From: Xanthoparmelia taractica
Taxonomy: Eukaryota > Ascomycota > Lecanoromycetes > Lecanorales > Parmeliaceae
Length of the DNA: 64,000 bases
Direction: 5' to 3'
NCBI GenBank assembly: GCA_033085395.1
Contig: JANQBS010000083.1
Span: forward strand, 1 to 64,000
How positions within the stretch are numbered: the first letter of the stretch is position 1; each line of letters starts with the position of its first letter. Shown here one piece after another: positions 34,070-45,636 of this stretch. Position numbers and translations under genes: made by a program. The notes beneath the pieces were generated by a model, which saw nothing but the letters and a program-made list of their open reading frames with translations, was not told where the DNA came from and searched no databases.

Positions 34070-35310
34070 ATGCTTGACAGCGACAGGCTGCGCTACCGTC
34101 AGGCTCAGCATTCACCAAGCTTACCTTATTTAGCCTCACCAAGGCAAGGCAATTCACTACAGGACATTTTGTTGAATGTTATCTCCCAAGTCTGCAACAG
34201 CTTAGAAAATACTGGAAAGTCCTTTGACCTTCCTTTTCTGTGTCACGCCTTCCGATTTACTCAAAGTATTTTTTCGACGCGTCCGCGATATCGAGATGGT
34301 GAACATGTCGTCACCAGCCAGGCCGCCGGCCAAATTCTCGAGAAAGCAATGATATGTGCGCTTCACGACCGACCGCCTGCATATGTCTCTGAAGATCAAG
34401 CGGCCTTTGAAGCCGTCATCAAACGGCTGGACTACCTCCCAAGTCTCCAAGCAACCCGACTCCAAGCTGTCGTCAAGCGGCTCCATTTAACTTTGCCCCC
34501 CAGGCGACCTCATCATTCAAAAGAACACAACACATCCTCAAATTGCCGAACTTCAAACAGAGCTATGAAGGAGTTGACACTTTAACATCTGGCGGTGATC
34601 ACCGCAATCCTTTCGCTTCAGGGTACCAACTCTGCAGACCAGACACAGGCTCCAACCTTTGGATCAGTGAGTCAGATTCTGAGCCGTTTGCTCCTGAATC
34701 ATACTGCGATTTGCTCGTTGCAAGAGTGGAAAGACTGTCAAGATCTAAATCAAGGCTAATTCTCCAAAGATACAATTTTGAGTATGCGCAAGAACTCCAG
34801 GAATATGGAGATAGCGGGAGGTGCATTAAAAGACTGAAGTAGCAATTAGTGCAATCGCAGACACGCCAGATGCCAAAGACAAGACCCCGTTGGGATGAAA
34901 GCAAGATGGCAGGAGCACGAAGGTCTTCTCGGCTTTCGTACACCGACCTTTTTGGTCATTTTGCTCCTAACCTATGCACTGAATATCAAGTACTTCTGTT
35001 TCCGTGCGGCATGAAAACCTCTTCCACTTTTGACCGGGTACTCAAAGACTCTAGGAATGCATGGCTGGAAGTAAGCATATGTGGAGAAGCGTGGACCGCG
35101 ATTCGACAGTCCAAGGGCCAGCCAATGCCGACACTGACAATACCAGAGAGCTATGTGGGAGATGGGGATAGCGATGGGACTCTGGCTTCTCTGAACTTGA
35201 GGGTCCGAAAGCACAAAGCCACAGTAAAAGCTTCGGAGAGTCGGGAAGCGCTTTTACGATGTTTCCATTTGTACCTGAGTAAATCGACCAGATATGCGTT
35301 GCATATATAG
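34070..35310 (+). other. candidate protein-coding stretch or decayed gene, unrecognised
   Basis: Three + strand open frames cover this stretch almost continuously: 34070-34585, then an overlapping frame open from 34411 to 34842, then 34849-35310. The last two are in the same frame, separated by one in-frame TAG at 34840-34842 and open directly after it. The first is shifted relative to them. The predicted peptides are of mixed composition, not low complexity, with helical stretches such as EKAMICALHDRPPAYVSED. I do not recognise a domain. It may be a lineage-specific gene with one or two introns that I could not place, or a pseudogene with a frameshift and a nonsense codon. Flanking genes on both sides are intact. 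Confidence 0.3.
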
Positions 35311-35541
35311 TGACGGTGTGAAGAGATAGGGCCAACCCGCACAAAATAGTAGCGCGGCAAGTGGTAGTGGTCTTGGCATTGATACGCGCACACCTACTTC
35401 CCAAGCTCACAAAGCTCCCATCCTCATACACTTCTCAGCTTGCCTTTTCACACTCCTAGCACAGTCTCCGTTTGTGAGATTATCATCCCAAACTTGAAGG
35501 ATTGCATCAAAGCCTCTGCTGCGACAGCGAATCCCTTCAAG

Positions 35542-36471
35542 ATGAATCACCTTCCTCAGGCATGGGGCCGTGTAAGTCGAGAGCTGACTGACCCTGCAAC
35601 GAGCTATAGCTGATGCATAGTCCTCCTTGCAGCCACGCGATGACGCTTACGGACCATACGATGCTTCATACCTCCAATCTAGTCACCCTCATACCCGCAC
35701 CCAGCAGCCCATAGTCACAGGGACCTCGGTCCTTGGGGTCAAGTTCAAAGATGGGGTTGTCATTGCTGCGGATAACTTAGGTAGATCCACATCCTCTGGC
35801 TAAACACTTCGATCCGACTAACCGTCCTTTCCTCTCCCACAGCATCCTACGGTTCTCTAGCCCGGTTCACAGACGTAAAACGCCTTCGGCCCTTCAACTC
35901 CCGCGCAGTTGTCGGCATTGGCGGCGATGTGTCAGATATGCAATACATCGATCGGCTCCTCAATTCCCTCGACGTCATCGAGGGTTACTCTTCTGAAGGG
36001 CATGGCCTCAACGCGAGAAATCTACACACATACCTCTCAAAAGTCATGTACAAGCGCCGCTCTGACTTCAATCCGCTGTGGAATCAGATGCTGGTAGCTG
36101 GACTCGATGGGGACGGAAAGCCGTTTCTGAGCAGCGTGGACCTACTAGGCACAACATTCAGCAGCCCAACGCTGGCCACAGGATTCGGAGCACATTTAGC
36201 ACAGCCGTTATTGAGAAAAGTGGCGGATGAAGAGAGCCAGGTCTCGGACGTGACAAGGGAGAAGGCGGTGGATGCGGTTAAGGAGTGTATGAAGGTGTTA
36301 TTTTACAGAGACGCAAGGAGTCTGGACAAGTACTCGATAGCAGTGGTTACGAAGGAGGGTGGTGTGGAGTTGAAGGAAGATGAACAACTGGAGAACCAGA
36401 GTTGGGCGTTTGCGGAGACGATTAGGGGATATGGGAGAACGCAGGAAGATTGGACTCGCACTGACAGATAA
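35542..36471 (+). CDS. PRE4: 20S proteasome beta-7 subunit (Pre4/PSMB4 type)
   Basis: Three exons (35542-35571, 35633-35780, 35843-36471) with introns of 61 and 62 bp give 268 residues. The first exon is only 30 nt (MNHLPQAWGR). Pre4 is a structural subunit of the beta ring. A propeptide of about 40 residues precedes TGTSVLGVKFKDGVVIAADN, which aligns with the family start after propeptide removal. Beta-7 lacks peptidase activity although it begins with a threonine-like motif. Later blocks YGSLARFTDVKRL, DFNPLWNQMLVAG and FYRDARSLDKYSIAVVTKEG identify it as beta-7 rather than other beta subunits. It lies 6.4 kb from RPT4, but with unrelated genes between. Confidence 0.95.
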
Positions 36472-36923
36472 AGCATTTTTAGATGGCATTTGCTCATTCC
36501 AGCCTCACTCGGGTCATCATATCGCTGCCCGGCATTGAAGGCTTTCCATGCCTTTATGTCAATTGCCACTGGACACCCTGTAGGGTCTAACCGCAAAGGA
36601 CACGATGTTACCAAGGTGTTTGAGAGCTATAGTTTGAGGACCCAGTAGTAGGAAGTTTCGAGCCTTTCACAACCAGCTGATTACTCCCCGGCTCTCAGTC
36701 TACGAAATACGAAATCATAACATACTTAGATTTCAACGTTTTATATATCTGAGAAAAAATTTGCGCCTGTAGAAACGCGGTTCGAATTGGGTAGCTTCGT
36801 CCTGAGAAACCAGGACGATACTTTGTTAGAAATAACACTTGCCGAGTGTTTCTCCTCTCAGCCTCTTGCGCCCATGTATGGGTGAAGCTGTTCTTGACTT
36901 CAAAAACGTCCTTACGCTACGCC
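36472..36923. other. convergent intergenic region PRE4 / DoxX-like gene
   Basis: This 3' region is shared by two converging genes. Minus-strand frames at 36298-36614 are antisense to PRE4 and not credible. Nothing else was seen. Confidence 0.6.
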
Positions 36924-37397
36924 TTATGAAGTTGTCCATATAGCGATTGCTAGTCCAACATTGACCACCGGCAACCAATAAGGTTTCCACTGACTCCACC
37001 TGCGACATCTAGGATTAGGAGTGTCTTTTGACATGAAACCTACATCGTACAATATTTTCCAAGAAGAAGACTTTCTCCAGAACAGGACCTCAAGGGAAAG
37101 GGAAAAGTAGCCAGCTTACACCCCAATCAGCGATATACACCCCGACAACACCGACCCCGCCGCTCTTGTCGCTGGCAGGGCTACGCCAACAGATGCAACG
37201 CACATCGCTGCACCTATGACCCGCGTAAAGGTAACAGCATCTAGAGGAACAAATGGGAAGGCGGCGAGGGTGTCGTCTGCTGATGCCATGGCGCGTTTGC
37301 TGATGGATGGCGTTGGAGAAAAGGGGAGACGGGCTTGACCGCCAAGGAGCAGCTCGAGGGAGAGAATGGTAGCAAGGACGTGAGAAATTGGCGACAT
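36924..37397 (-). CDS. small membrane protein, DoxX-like/DUF4267-type
   Basis: Exon 1 (37397-37120) and exon 2 (37008-36924) with a 111-bp intron (GTAAGC...ATCCTAG) give 120 residues. Exon 1 has an N-terminal hydrophobic stretch (HVLATILSLELLLGG) and a second one (VTFTRVIGAAMCVASVGVAL). Exon 2 adds WKPYWLPVVNVGLAIAIWTT, a last membrane segment typical of this family. Reading past the donor instead ends one residue later and loses that segment, which is why I favour the spliced form. The function of the fungal members is unknown. The join is by family memory and splice signals, so the exact acceptor could differ. Confidence 0.65.
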
Positions 37398-38084
37398 GGT
37401 GAGCGGGTTCCAGGAAATTGAACGGTCAAGGCGGTAATGGGAGGTCGTGGAAGCTCAGACAGAGTTTGGCTTAAGGAGCTTCGGGACCTTACCTTTTATA
37501 TCCAACGGGCTTCTAAGATCAGGCTCCTGAGATGATATAGAATCGGAACCCGAATTCTCATTTGATCACTTCACAGCAGCAACATTAGGAGCTCCTTGTA
37601 CCGAGGTGGCAAATCACCAATCGCATTTTACTACATACAGTAATCGGTTTCATACCATGCAAAAACGAATGTGCTTGAGTGACGTTGCAGATCTATGTAA
37701 GCTGTACTTGTGCTCAAAGTGTCCGTCATCATCTTCGATATTCATCTTCCCGTCTTCAAGAGTGTGAGGCCTCATGGTGATGACCCAGTGCTTGGTTATA
37801 CTTTAGTCCCAGCGACAAAATCACAGGCCCTGGTTGTGGCCATCTATTATAGAGTCCGGTCATTTGCACCCTCACAGAGACGGGAAAAGCAACACTGCGC
37901 CGAGTCTTGTAACTTAAGCGACGACCGTCCTAACATGAACACTCCAAGCTTGCAAGAAGAGTCGACTGGCAGATAGAGCGACTCAATATTCTTTTCTTAC
38001 TCCTAGCTCTCCCAGCTCTCTTGTATTCGCTACCCTGCTATCGAAGACTTCCGAATGCTGTCGTGTCAGCGGAGAATTGAGAGA
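37398..38084. other. intergenic region, promoter of the DoxX-like gene
   Basis: An 88-codon + frame at 37710-37976 is not recognisable. The sequence GGTGGCAAA occurs at 37605-37613; see the rejected list. The right end is the 3' side of the ubiquitin-like gene. Confidence 0.55.
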
Positions 38085-38948
38085 TCAAAACTCAACTACC
38101 TCCAGCAAGTCCAGTCCCAAGCCGCTGTTACTCTCATCGAAGGCTAACCACTCTTCTGCTGGAGAGGCATCCACTTGAGTTTCCTCGACGGGTACAAAGA
38201 CTTGAGGCTCAGGCTCTTGATTCTCCTTGTTATCGTCCTCATCCGCAAATGGATCATCCTGCGCAACTGCTTCCGCTGGTGTATCATCTTGCCCTCCCTC
38301 ATCCGCTTGTTGCTCGTGTTGTTCTTCATTCGCAAGTTGTTCGCTCCAAACCTGCGTGCCATTGTCGCCTGATTCTGCGCGGTCTGCCGCTTCGAGCTCG
38401 GTGTTATTACCCGGCCGGTCCCCGTCTGCTCCAGTCTTAGGTACAGACGGAGTGGGATTGTCCACCAACATCGAGCTCCTTTTCATCATTGCTTTAGGCA
38501 ATGCCTTCTTCTCCGCATGCTTTTCTGCCTTATTGCCTCTCACCCTCCTTACCGACACGGCCTCGTCGTCCCAGCCTTTTCCATATCGCGTCCTCCTCTT
38601 GTTCTTTTCGCTCTTTTGAGGCCAGTCTGCATGGAGTGTCGTTCCATCTTCCACTTTGCAGCTGGAGAGTACTTCATCCATAGCTAAGATTTTGTTCTGA
38701 TACCTCAATTTGATGCCACAAAACGGAAGATCGCTCCGAAGGATGCGTACCCCGCTGGCCCGCCAGGCGGACTCAACACGGCCATCGACTATCGCCTTGA
38801 CTGCTGCGACGGTGGCTGTGTGCAGATCAAGGTCCAAAGTGATGATGTCTCCTGCTGGTAATTGAACGACTGATGGACGTTAGTGCTCCCTTATTGAAAC
38901 AACAAGGGACATTGATTGTGGAAGGTGGGACGTACAGAACTGGGTCAT
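38085..38948 (-). CDS. protein with N-terminal ubiquitin-like fold, disordered tail
   Basis: Exon 1 is only 13 nt (38948-38936, encoding MTQF); exon 2 is 38869-38085; the 66-bp intron is GTACGT...CATCAG. The protein has 265 residues. The first 75 or so (FVQLPAGDIITLDLDL...VEDGTTLHADWP) have the beta-grasp pattern of a ubiquitin-like domain, ending without a Gly-Gly, so conjugation is unlikely. The rest is charged: a Lys/Arg segment (KSEKNKRRTRYGKGW) that could be a nuclear signal, then a long Glu/Gln/Asp-rich stretch. I do not recognise a named family. Without exon 1 the frame would start at MDLDLHT, inside the second strand of the fold, which is why the short exon was added. Confidence 0.75.
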
Positions 38949-39737
38949 GTTGAAGAAAGGGACAGCTTAGACAGAGCTCGCCAGTACAGTCAACCTGTCC
39001 AGATAGACTATTATGGATTTCAGATTCGTAGAGCGGAGAGAATAGCTTGAAAAGCCAACCACTTTATATGTCGTTCAACGACCTAGGCTCACCCAGGAGT
39101 TGTGTTAAAAGACGCATTTTTAGTGTCGACGTGATGTGTGTGGAGATGCGCGATGGTAAGAAAGATATGGAAATGCACGACACGAAGAACGAGCTCTGTA
39201 GCAGTTTATATTGGCGATTGCGGAGACCATTCTCACTACCTTTTTCTTCTGACCCGAAGCTATTCCCAGCCTCTTGACACCCAAATCTCCTACCCCTGGT
39301 TCTTCCATCTTTCGCCAGTCGATCCGTCGGCTGTTACCCTTTTCCTTTCTTTAAACCTTCTTGACGCGCTTCCACATCGTCCAGAGATCGGGATGACCAG
39401 CTTCACCGTGTGGATAACGAACCACCACCCACCTAGTCAAGACCCATTCATCTGAAATCGTATTGCCTGCAACTGTGATCTCAAGTCCTTAAACTTCAAG
39501 TAAATGGTCTGATGGTGGAGTCTAAAAATTCAGGAGCCAAATTGGAGATAATGAAACTGTTTTGCGTAATTTTTCTTGAAGGACGAAGACCCCAAATCAA
39601 CGACAAGAAGAACCGCGAGAGGACAGCGGAAATGCTGTTCCGAGGGAAGAGCTGAAATGAAAGCCTATGTACTTGACCAATCCAGGTGAAACCCATGTAT
39701 TCATTTCCTCATACATGGAACACAAAGCTCAGCCATT
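38949..39737. other. intergenic region, no gene recognised
   Basis: This holds the promoter of the ubiquitin-like gene and the 3' end of the FAH gene. Frames at 39047-39455 (+) and 39496-39696 (-) are short and unrecognisable. Confidence 0.55.
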
Positions 39738-40710
39738 TCACAATTTCGGCCTGCTTTTGATGAGTTCAATCTTATTTGCGCAAGTCCCAACGCCTTCCAG
39801 GCCGACTTCAACGATATCGCCGTCCTTGAGCCACAATGGCGGCTTTTTGCCTGAGCCCACTCCTTGTGGTCTAATCTCCAGATCAGCTGGTTTCGAAGTC
39901 TAAATAGACACTAGCACTTACGTTCCAGTGAATACCAAATCCCCAGGTAGAAGAGTCGTCCCTTGACTTAAGAAGCTGATTGTCTTTGCTACTCCAAAAA
40001 TCATATCCTTAGTGTTGCTGTCCTGGACAGTCTTGCCATTGACTTTTGTCAGAATCCTGAGAGCTTGAGGGTCTTTGATCAAAGCACTTGACACGATACC
40101 TGGCCCATACGGAGCCCAACCGTCGAAACCTTTTCCCAATGACCATTGCCCGCCTCCCCTTTTCAGTTGCCATTCACGATGTGATACATCGTCACCCACT
40201 GCATATCCCAAGACATAGTCAAGAGCTTTATATTCCGGGACTTCCCTTGCCTCTTTGCCAATAACCGCCACGAGCTCGCATTCGTAGTCTAACCCATCCA
40301 CTTCTTGTGCCAGGACAGGGACTGGAATACTATCGAAGGGCCCCCCGAGTGAAGTTATAGGTTTGTAGAACAGCACAGGGTACTTTGGCAGCGGCATGTT
40401 TAATTCTTTGGCATGTTGCTGGTAATTCAGGCCGAGGCAGCGGACGGTCTTGACATCTTCCCTAGCAAGAGGAGCAAGGAGAAGGCGTACATCCTAATTG
40501 AGTTCAGCAGGTAGTAGGACACGAATGTCCGAGGGAAGCATGTACGGCAATTTGCTCTGTCACATCGTACCTTCCAAAAACATCCCCTTTGATCACGCGA
40601 GCTTGCTTTGTTTGACCTATATCGCTGACACCATGTGGTAAGATAGCGTCTCCATAGTATGTCCTGCCGTCTTTGGCAAGGAATCGGACCAGACGTGAGA
40701 AAGGAGGCAT
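39738..40710 (-). CDS. fumarylacetoacetate hydrolase-family enzyme
   Basis: Three exons (40710-40546, 40493-39922, 39870-39738) with introns of 52 and 51 bp give 289 residues. FAH-family enzymes cleave or decarboxylate oxo-acids using a metal bound by two Glu and one Asp. Visible signatures are VRCLGLNYQQHAKELN, PVLFYKPITSLGGPFD, the metal-binding Glu segment LDYECELVAVIGKEA, and GYAVGDDVSHREWQLKRGG. After the last splice comes FTGTPQGVGSGKKPPLWLKD, the family C-terminal block. The length fits the acylpyruvase/oxaloacetate decarboxylase group rather than the longer tyrosine-pathway FahA. No targeting signal is obvious. The exact substrate cannot be set from sequence. Confidence 0.9.
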
Positions 40711-41500
40711 AGCTCAGATTAGTTGATTCAAAGCAAGTCAGCGATGCGAAGGAGTATTTCTAAAGTTCAACTGAGACTCAAAGCGCAGAATGCAGAGTGT
40801 TGATTTGCATTGACCGAGGTACTCGTACTGTGTACCTTTACGTTAATTGCATCACCTGTAAACGCCGGCTGTTATCCCCGGCAGCGGCATGCCACGGCGT
40901 CTTGCGATTTGCCATCCTAGATCCTTTGCTTGAGCGCGCATCAATTGTAACATGAGGCTCTCGGGATTGCAAAGAGAGGTCTTGTCACTCTACCGCCAGT
41001 GCCTAAAAGAAATACAGAAGAAGCCAGCGGTTTGTCACCTACTATTCACAGGTGGTTCATAAGCGAAGGATAAATCTGACCCGTCTTAGGACGTACGAGA
41101 AAATTTCAAGGGCTTTGCAAGGTAAATGGTGCCATGCAAGGAATTATATGGTCATCGTGGAATTTCAATTTAACACAATGCGTTATAGGACCGAATTCGA
41201 AAGGAATATTGGGCTGGACAAGAAAGACTTCGCGGCAATTGAATATCTCTTACGGAAAGGCCAGAGGCAGCTGGAAATCTACTCCTCTCCTGGAATCACC
41301 AATATCATCAGGTGATACCAATCAAATTGGTCAGGAATTGCAACTTCGGAGGTTTCTGTGCTGGGGTTACAGTGTTTCAGCTCTTGATATCATAGTCACC
41401 GCATCATATGGAAGTGACGGTCATAACTTATAGCACTACCCCAGGTTACTATACAGCGCCACCAACGCCATCGCTAAATATTGTGAAGGTCAGACGGCAT
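40711..41500. other. intergenic region between FAH and lipase genes
   Basis: This holds the promoter of the FAH gene and the 3' end of the lipase gene. Two overlapping + frames (41052-41315 and 41134-41433) have no recognisable content. Confidence 0.55.
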
Positions 41501-42818
41501 TTAAATCTCTCCTTCCTCTTGGTGAGGATACCCTCCAAACCAATCCTTGGGATTTCCGCCAGGGATACAAAGCCCGAGTCTCCAGAAATAGTCCCGATGA
41601 GCAAAGAACAGTTGCCATATGCGAAAGCGTGGCGGTACCGTTATAAGACCCTTCCTGTCGTACCACCAGTCCTTGAAACCTTCTATATCGGCCCCTTGCT
41701 CAATGCTTGGGATATTCGGACCTTCATGACCTTCTTTGTGGACTTCTGCACCGGCTATACAATTTGGATCTTCATCGCCCTCACAATATCTCAGGTCCTT
41801 AGCCTCCGGAGATAGCTCCGGCTTTGAAATGTAAACCTCCCCAGCGTGCATTTGATAACCCCATTCTGTCAAAGGAAGTAACGGTACTGGATCATCGACA
41901 TGTGTTACTCGTCTGTACCTGCCAGTAATGTTCACGTGACCAGCATCCGAGAAAGACTTGTCAATGTATTGCATCAGTCCTTGGTTCCCGATTCTTGGCT
42001 CACCGAAGGTGGTTACTTGGGGCTTCCAGCCCCGCGATTCGAAGTCAAGAGATGCAAGAGCTGCCACTGCCCCGCCAAGGGAATGGCCTACCAACGTCAC
42101 TTGGTAATCCGGATAACTCTGAACAAGCTCTTTGAGATGAGGCATTATACGAGGTCGAGAATGCCTCCACGAGGTCATGAACCCTGCGTGGACAGTGCAG
42201 TTGGTACATTCTGCCTTCTGTGGATTTATTGCTCGTTTCGACAAGCCCTTGACATGCTCGTGCTCGTCTTCATCCTCGTCGCCCGGATAAGGTATATACT
42301 CCTGGGGAACCGTGGACAAGTCGATGATAGTATTTGCTACTGAGTATGTGCCGCGGAACGCCACTATTATCCTTGGAGGAGATGGAGGATGAGAAAGGAC
42401 AATGTATCCGCAGCTGTCAGACATGAAGGGTCCTGTATTCCACGTCTACTCATAATGATAAGTATAGGTGCAAGCCGAAGAGTAGAACCCAGATGCCTAC
42501 CGTCACCAACTCGAAGCTGGGAAAATCCTGGCATCGGCTCGCGCATAAGAAAGGCTTTTGAATGCCTAGCCCTGCCACTCCAACACAGTAAGAAATATCG
42601 ACTATCCGCGATAGCTCTTCGAGGTCATTGAAGAGCTCGATGGATATAGTGTTCTTCGAATTGGATGGCAACTCTTCCGCTAAGGGCGCTTGCAAGGAAG
42701 GGATTCCAAGAGCTGAACAGATGGATAAGGAAGAGCATATGATCGAGATGAGCCTCCAAAAGTGGAACATCGCTGTTGAGATGGTGTTCAAGACGGTCGA
42801 GAGAGGATAGTGAAACAA
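41501..42818 (-). CDS. secreted class 3 lipase (alpha/beta hydrolase)
   Basis: Exon 1 (42818-42501) and exon 2 (42445-41501) with a 55-bp intron give 420 residues, or 404 if the ATG at 42770 is used. That second ATG begins a better signal peptide (MFHFWRLISIICSSLSICSA). The catalytic serine lies in TLVGHSLGGAVAALASL, the aspartate in THVDDPVPLL and the histidine most likely in YQMHAGEVYI. The oxyanion loop is RIIVAFRGTYS. The family hydrolyses triacylglycerol or related esters outside the cell. A proline/acid-rich insertion (GDEDEDEHEHV) follows the oxyanion loop. Two cysteines in CTNC may form a disulfide. The enzyme looks intact. Confidence 0.9.
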
Positions 42819-43103
42819 GGGGCGTTGCGAAATGTCGGCGTCAACAGTGCCAAGACCTGGGGTAGCGCCAGGACCTAGCCTGAAAAAGATTTAGTGCGCG
42901 TGTGGCTGAAGGATCAAGATCGTTGGAAAAGCACATGGCCTTTGCCAATATGTGATCTGGCGCACTCCTTTTGATTTGGAGTAATCCAGAGTTTGCAAAT
43001 GCGTTACGGTAGTTGGCAAGAGTACAACAGAGTCTGCCAATCCAATCCACCATCAAGAACGCCCGTGCCATTACTCCAGCCTTACAGCCAAGGTTGACAA
43101 CTA

Positions 43104-44014
43104 TTACGAACCTACCGCGTGTGCGAAAACCTTCGCAGCCAACTCACTGAGCAATTTAGCCTTGTCACCTTGGGGAAGCTCCTGCTATCTCGTCAGACAA
43201 ATTCGCTACTTTCTGCATCAAGCAATAAAGGGACGGGCAATCCACTCACCTGGAACACGCTGTAGACGCTCTTCCCTCTCGCATCTCTCACAGCTCCTAA
43301 TCTGTTACCGGCCACTGCTCCAGCGATAGCTCCTGGAAAATTTGCAACGATGAAGCCCATAGCTCCACCACTAAGTCCTCCCACCATGCTCCAAAACTTG
43401 CTGGTAGGCTTTGCTTCCTTGCCTTCTGCCATCCCTTCCTCTCTCAACATCTCTTCGAAGATACTGCCGAACTGTTCATTACTGAAGTGTTCTTCTTCTT
43501 GTGTATTTTTCGCACCAAAACCGAATGAGGACCAGGGGAAGCCACCAGATGGCTTTTCTTGGCGGGGTATCTCCTCCGTGTCAGGATCGCTGTCTTCGTC
43601 GCCAGTTGAGAAGCCATGATACGAGCGGGCGGAGTCGTAGTCGCGGCGACGATTGGGATCTGAAAGGGTGTAGTATGCGTCATTGATTTGCTGGAATTTC
43701 TTGGTGCGGGCTGCGCGTTCAGGGGAGTCGGAGGGCACACGATCGGGATGCGATTTCAAGGCTTGTCTTAAGAACTGATTAGTGCCCTATACCAAAAATC
43801 TGAATATGGTATGGATATACTTCTTGTAGGCATCTCGGATTTGCTGTTGGGTAGCTTGAGGTGATATGTCAAGGATCACATCTGTACTGGTTAGAATTAC
43901 AAGGGGCGATGCATGGTCAATGATCAGGTCATACAATAGTCAGGAGGGGCGCCTAGAACATGGTTAGTGGAGTAGCTATGAAAAAGGTGCATAAAAGTGG
44001 CATTTACTGGACAT
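43104..44014 (-). CDS. J-domain (DnaJ) co-chaperone
   Basis: Five exons (44014-44008, 43952-43935, 43881-43821, 43766-43250, 43181-43104) give 226 residues. The first two exons are 7 and 18 nt. Joined, the N-terminus reads MSSAPPDYYVILDISPQATQ, a normal J-domain helix I-II start, and the HPD motif follows in ALKSHPDRVPSD. The J-domain stimulates Hsp70 ATPase. The centre is acidic and Gly/Phe-containing; the C-terminal part is Gly/Ala-rich and hydrophobic (GGLSGGAMGFIVANFPGAIA), a feature seen in small fungal J-proteins, and could associate with membrane. Specific partner unknown. The short exons are supported by reading frame and by the J-domain consensus, not by transcripts. Confidence 0.82.
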
Positions 44015-44618
44015 CTCTTCAGGAACGACTGCTTCAGGCTGACGTCTGTTAGTACACGTTTAGGATAAGCTGAGAGAGTTGGCCAAAAGAAGCTGCCTAG
44101 TAAGGAAAGAGAAACAAGTGGTTTCGAGGCGCACGAACAGTGCTAAGGTGTAGGTAGGTACTCCTTGTTGAATAATGCTAAGATAAGGTATACTTGTAAC
44201 ACAACTCGGACATGAATATGGAGGCCTAAGGTACCTTAAGCTCCCCCACGCTTGAATGACGTGCCGTTAGCGTTATGCCAAGCAAAAGATCTCGCCTAAC
44301 GGCAGCTCTTTGTGATCCCCTCCAGCCCTAAGCCTTGGGACTCGAGAGCGGAGAAATTATCGTGTGTCCGGGGTATGGTTGTCCTTTTCCTACGTGCTTT
44401 AAAGAGAACTTGATGACTGGTGCAAAAGATAAATATCTTCGCCGTCCGAGTGAAAGTCTGGGGAGATCGCTAGCGGGTGTTGGCAAGGCGCCTTGGCTCG
44501 GCCTGTTCAATCCCAGCCTCTCTTCAAGACTCTAGCACGCTTGGGTCGCAGCTTTTGCAACCCCAATTTTCCGCTGATTCTTCAACTTTACCTACTCTCA
44601 TCTCACGACTGACTGCCA
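44015..44618. promoter_or_regulatory. divergent intergenic region J-protein / small membrane protein
   Basis: 604 bp lie between opposed starts. It contains the 12-bp palindrome TAAGGTACCTTA at 44227-44238 and nearby GTAGGTAGGTAC and AAGGTATAC sequences. Short frames (about 60 codons) on both strands are not recognisable. Confidence 0.45.
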
Positions 44619-45038
44619 ATGGCGTGGTTTGACGGTCCCGGTCGCTCCTCCTCTCCACGCCGCTCCTCCTCCTACTCGCACCGCCCTTCCAGTGACAGTA
44701 AAGGCTACTACTACAAGACCTCCTCCTCACATTCTAGTCGTGCACGACCCAGAGGAGGCTATGTCCATCGCGTCCTCTCTCAGATCAAGCGCTACCTCCG
44801 CCGCCTGTACAATTACGCGCGCAAACATCCAGTCAAGCTGATAATGCTTCTGCTCCCATTGTTGACCGGCGGGGCGTTGGCCGGGGTGCTGGCGAAGTTT
44901 GGTATCAGGTTACCGGCCGGGTTGGCAAACTTGGTGCCGGGAGGTGCTGGAGGCAGACATGGATATGGGGGAAGAGGTGATGTAGGCGGTGAGGGTGGTG
45001 TACAGAGTTTGATGAAAATAGCGCAGATGTTTGTATGA
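44619..45038 (+). CDS. small fungal membrane protein of unknown function
   Basis: A single exon encodes 139 residues. The first 45 residues are Ser/Arg/Tyr-rich and disordered. A basic helix (SQIKRYLRRLYNYARKHPVK) leads into one clear membrane segment (LIMLLLPLLTGGALAGVLAK), and the tail is Gly-rich. The basic-then-hydrophobic arrangement with HPVK just before the membrane is shared with uncharacterised small proteins of filamentous fungi. The start ATG follows GCCAATGG, a reasonable context. I do not know its function. Confidence 0.75.
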   Translation: MAWFDGPGRSSSPRRSSSYSHRPSSDSKGYYYKTSSSHSSRARPRGGYVHRVLSQIKRYLRRLYNYARKHPVKLIMLLLPLLTGGALAGVLAKFGIRLPAGLANLVPGGAGGRHGYGGRGDVGGEGGVQSLMKIAQMFV

Positions 45039-45636
45039 GGACTATAAGAGAGTCTTGGTTTTCACCGGCGCTGGAGGTAAGGGTTCCGAGCTCAGAATAA
45101 TGAGACACTACACCATAGCTTTGCTAACTGGTAACTAGGAGGCGAAAAGCCTGGCTTAGGTGGGGGCGTCCACAAATTCATTGGATATCCAAATCGATGT
45201 ATACGCCTTGAAACCTGAAACGAGATGGTGCGTTCCGAAGCTGCTTCAAGGTAGGGAACTCGGTTTCCATTGCGAGATTGCCTTGTCAGGTAAGCTGTCC
45301 ACGGTCAATGGCACTCGGAGTAGCGCAAACAACGACACTTCATAGTTCTAGCGTGCCAAATTTCCGATTGGGACCTTTGTCTAGATGGAGCCCCCTGGCT
45401 GTGCACTAGCATATAAACGTCATATCAGCGAACAAAAGTACCACTCTTCTACAGCTTTGTTGCCCGAGTATAGGCATGTAGCATAACATAGACCTCCCGA
45501 TGGCCTTCTTGCTCTGCACTAATTTATATCCTCTGGCTGCAATAAGGGAAGATCATTTATGTGGAAAATGATTCTATTTTCAGAAGTTTCGATGACTCGG
45601 CACTTTGGTGGCTGGAGATATTATAAGTGTTACCAA
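45039..45636. other. convergent intergenic region
   Basis: This 3' region lies between the small membrane protein gene and ERJ5. A 61-codon + frame is not credible. Nothing else was seen. Confidence 0.6.

Noticed and set aside
27770..36471. RPT4 and PRE4 as a proteasome gene cluster
   Set aside because: Unrelated genes (MRI1, C2 protein, candidate stretch) lie between them; proximity is probably chance.
37605..37613. GGTGGCAAA, identical to the yeast Rpn4/PACE proteasome control site
   Set aside because: It lies upstream of the DoxX-like gene, not of RPT4 or PRE4, whose promoters lack it. A 9-mer can occur by chance in 64 kb.
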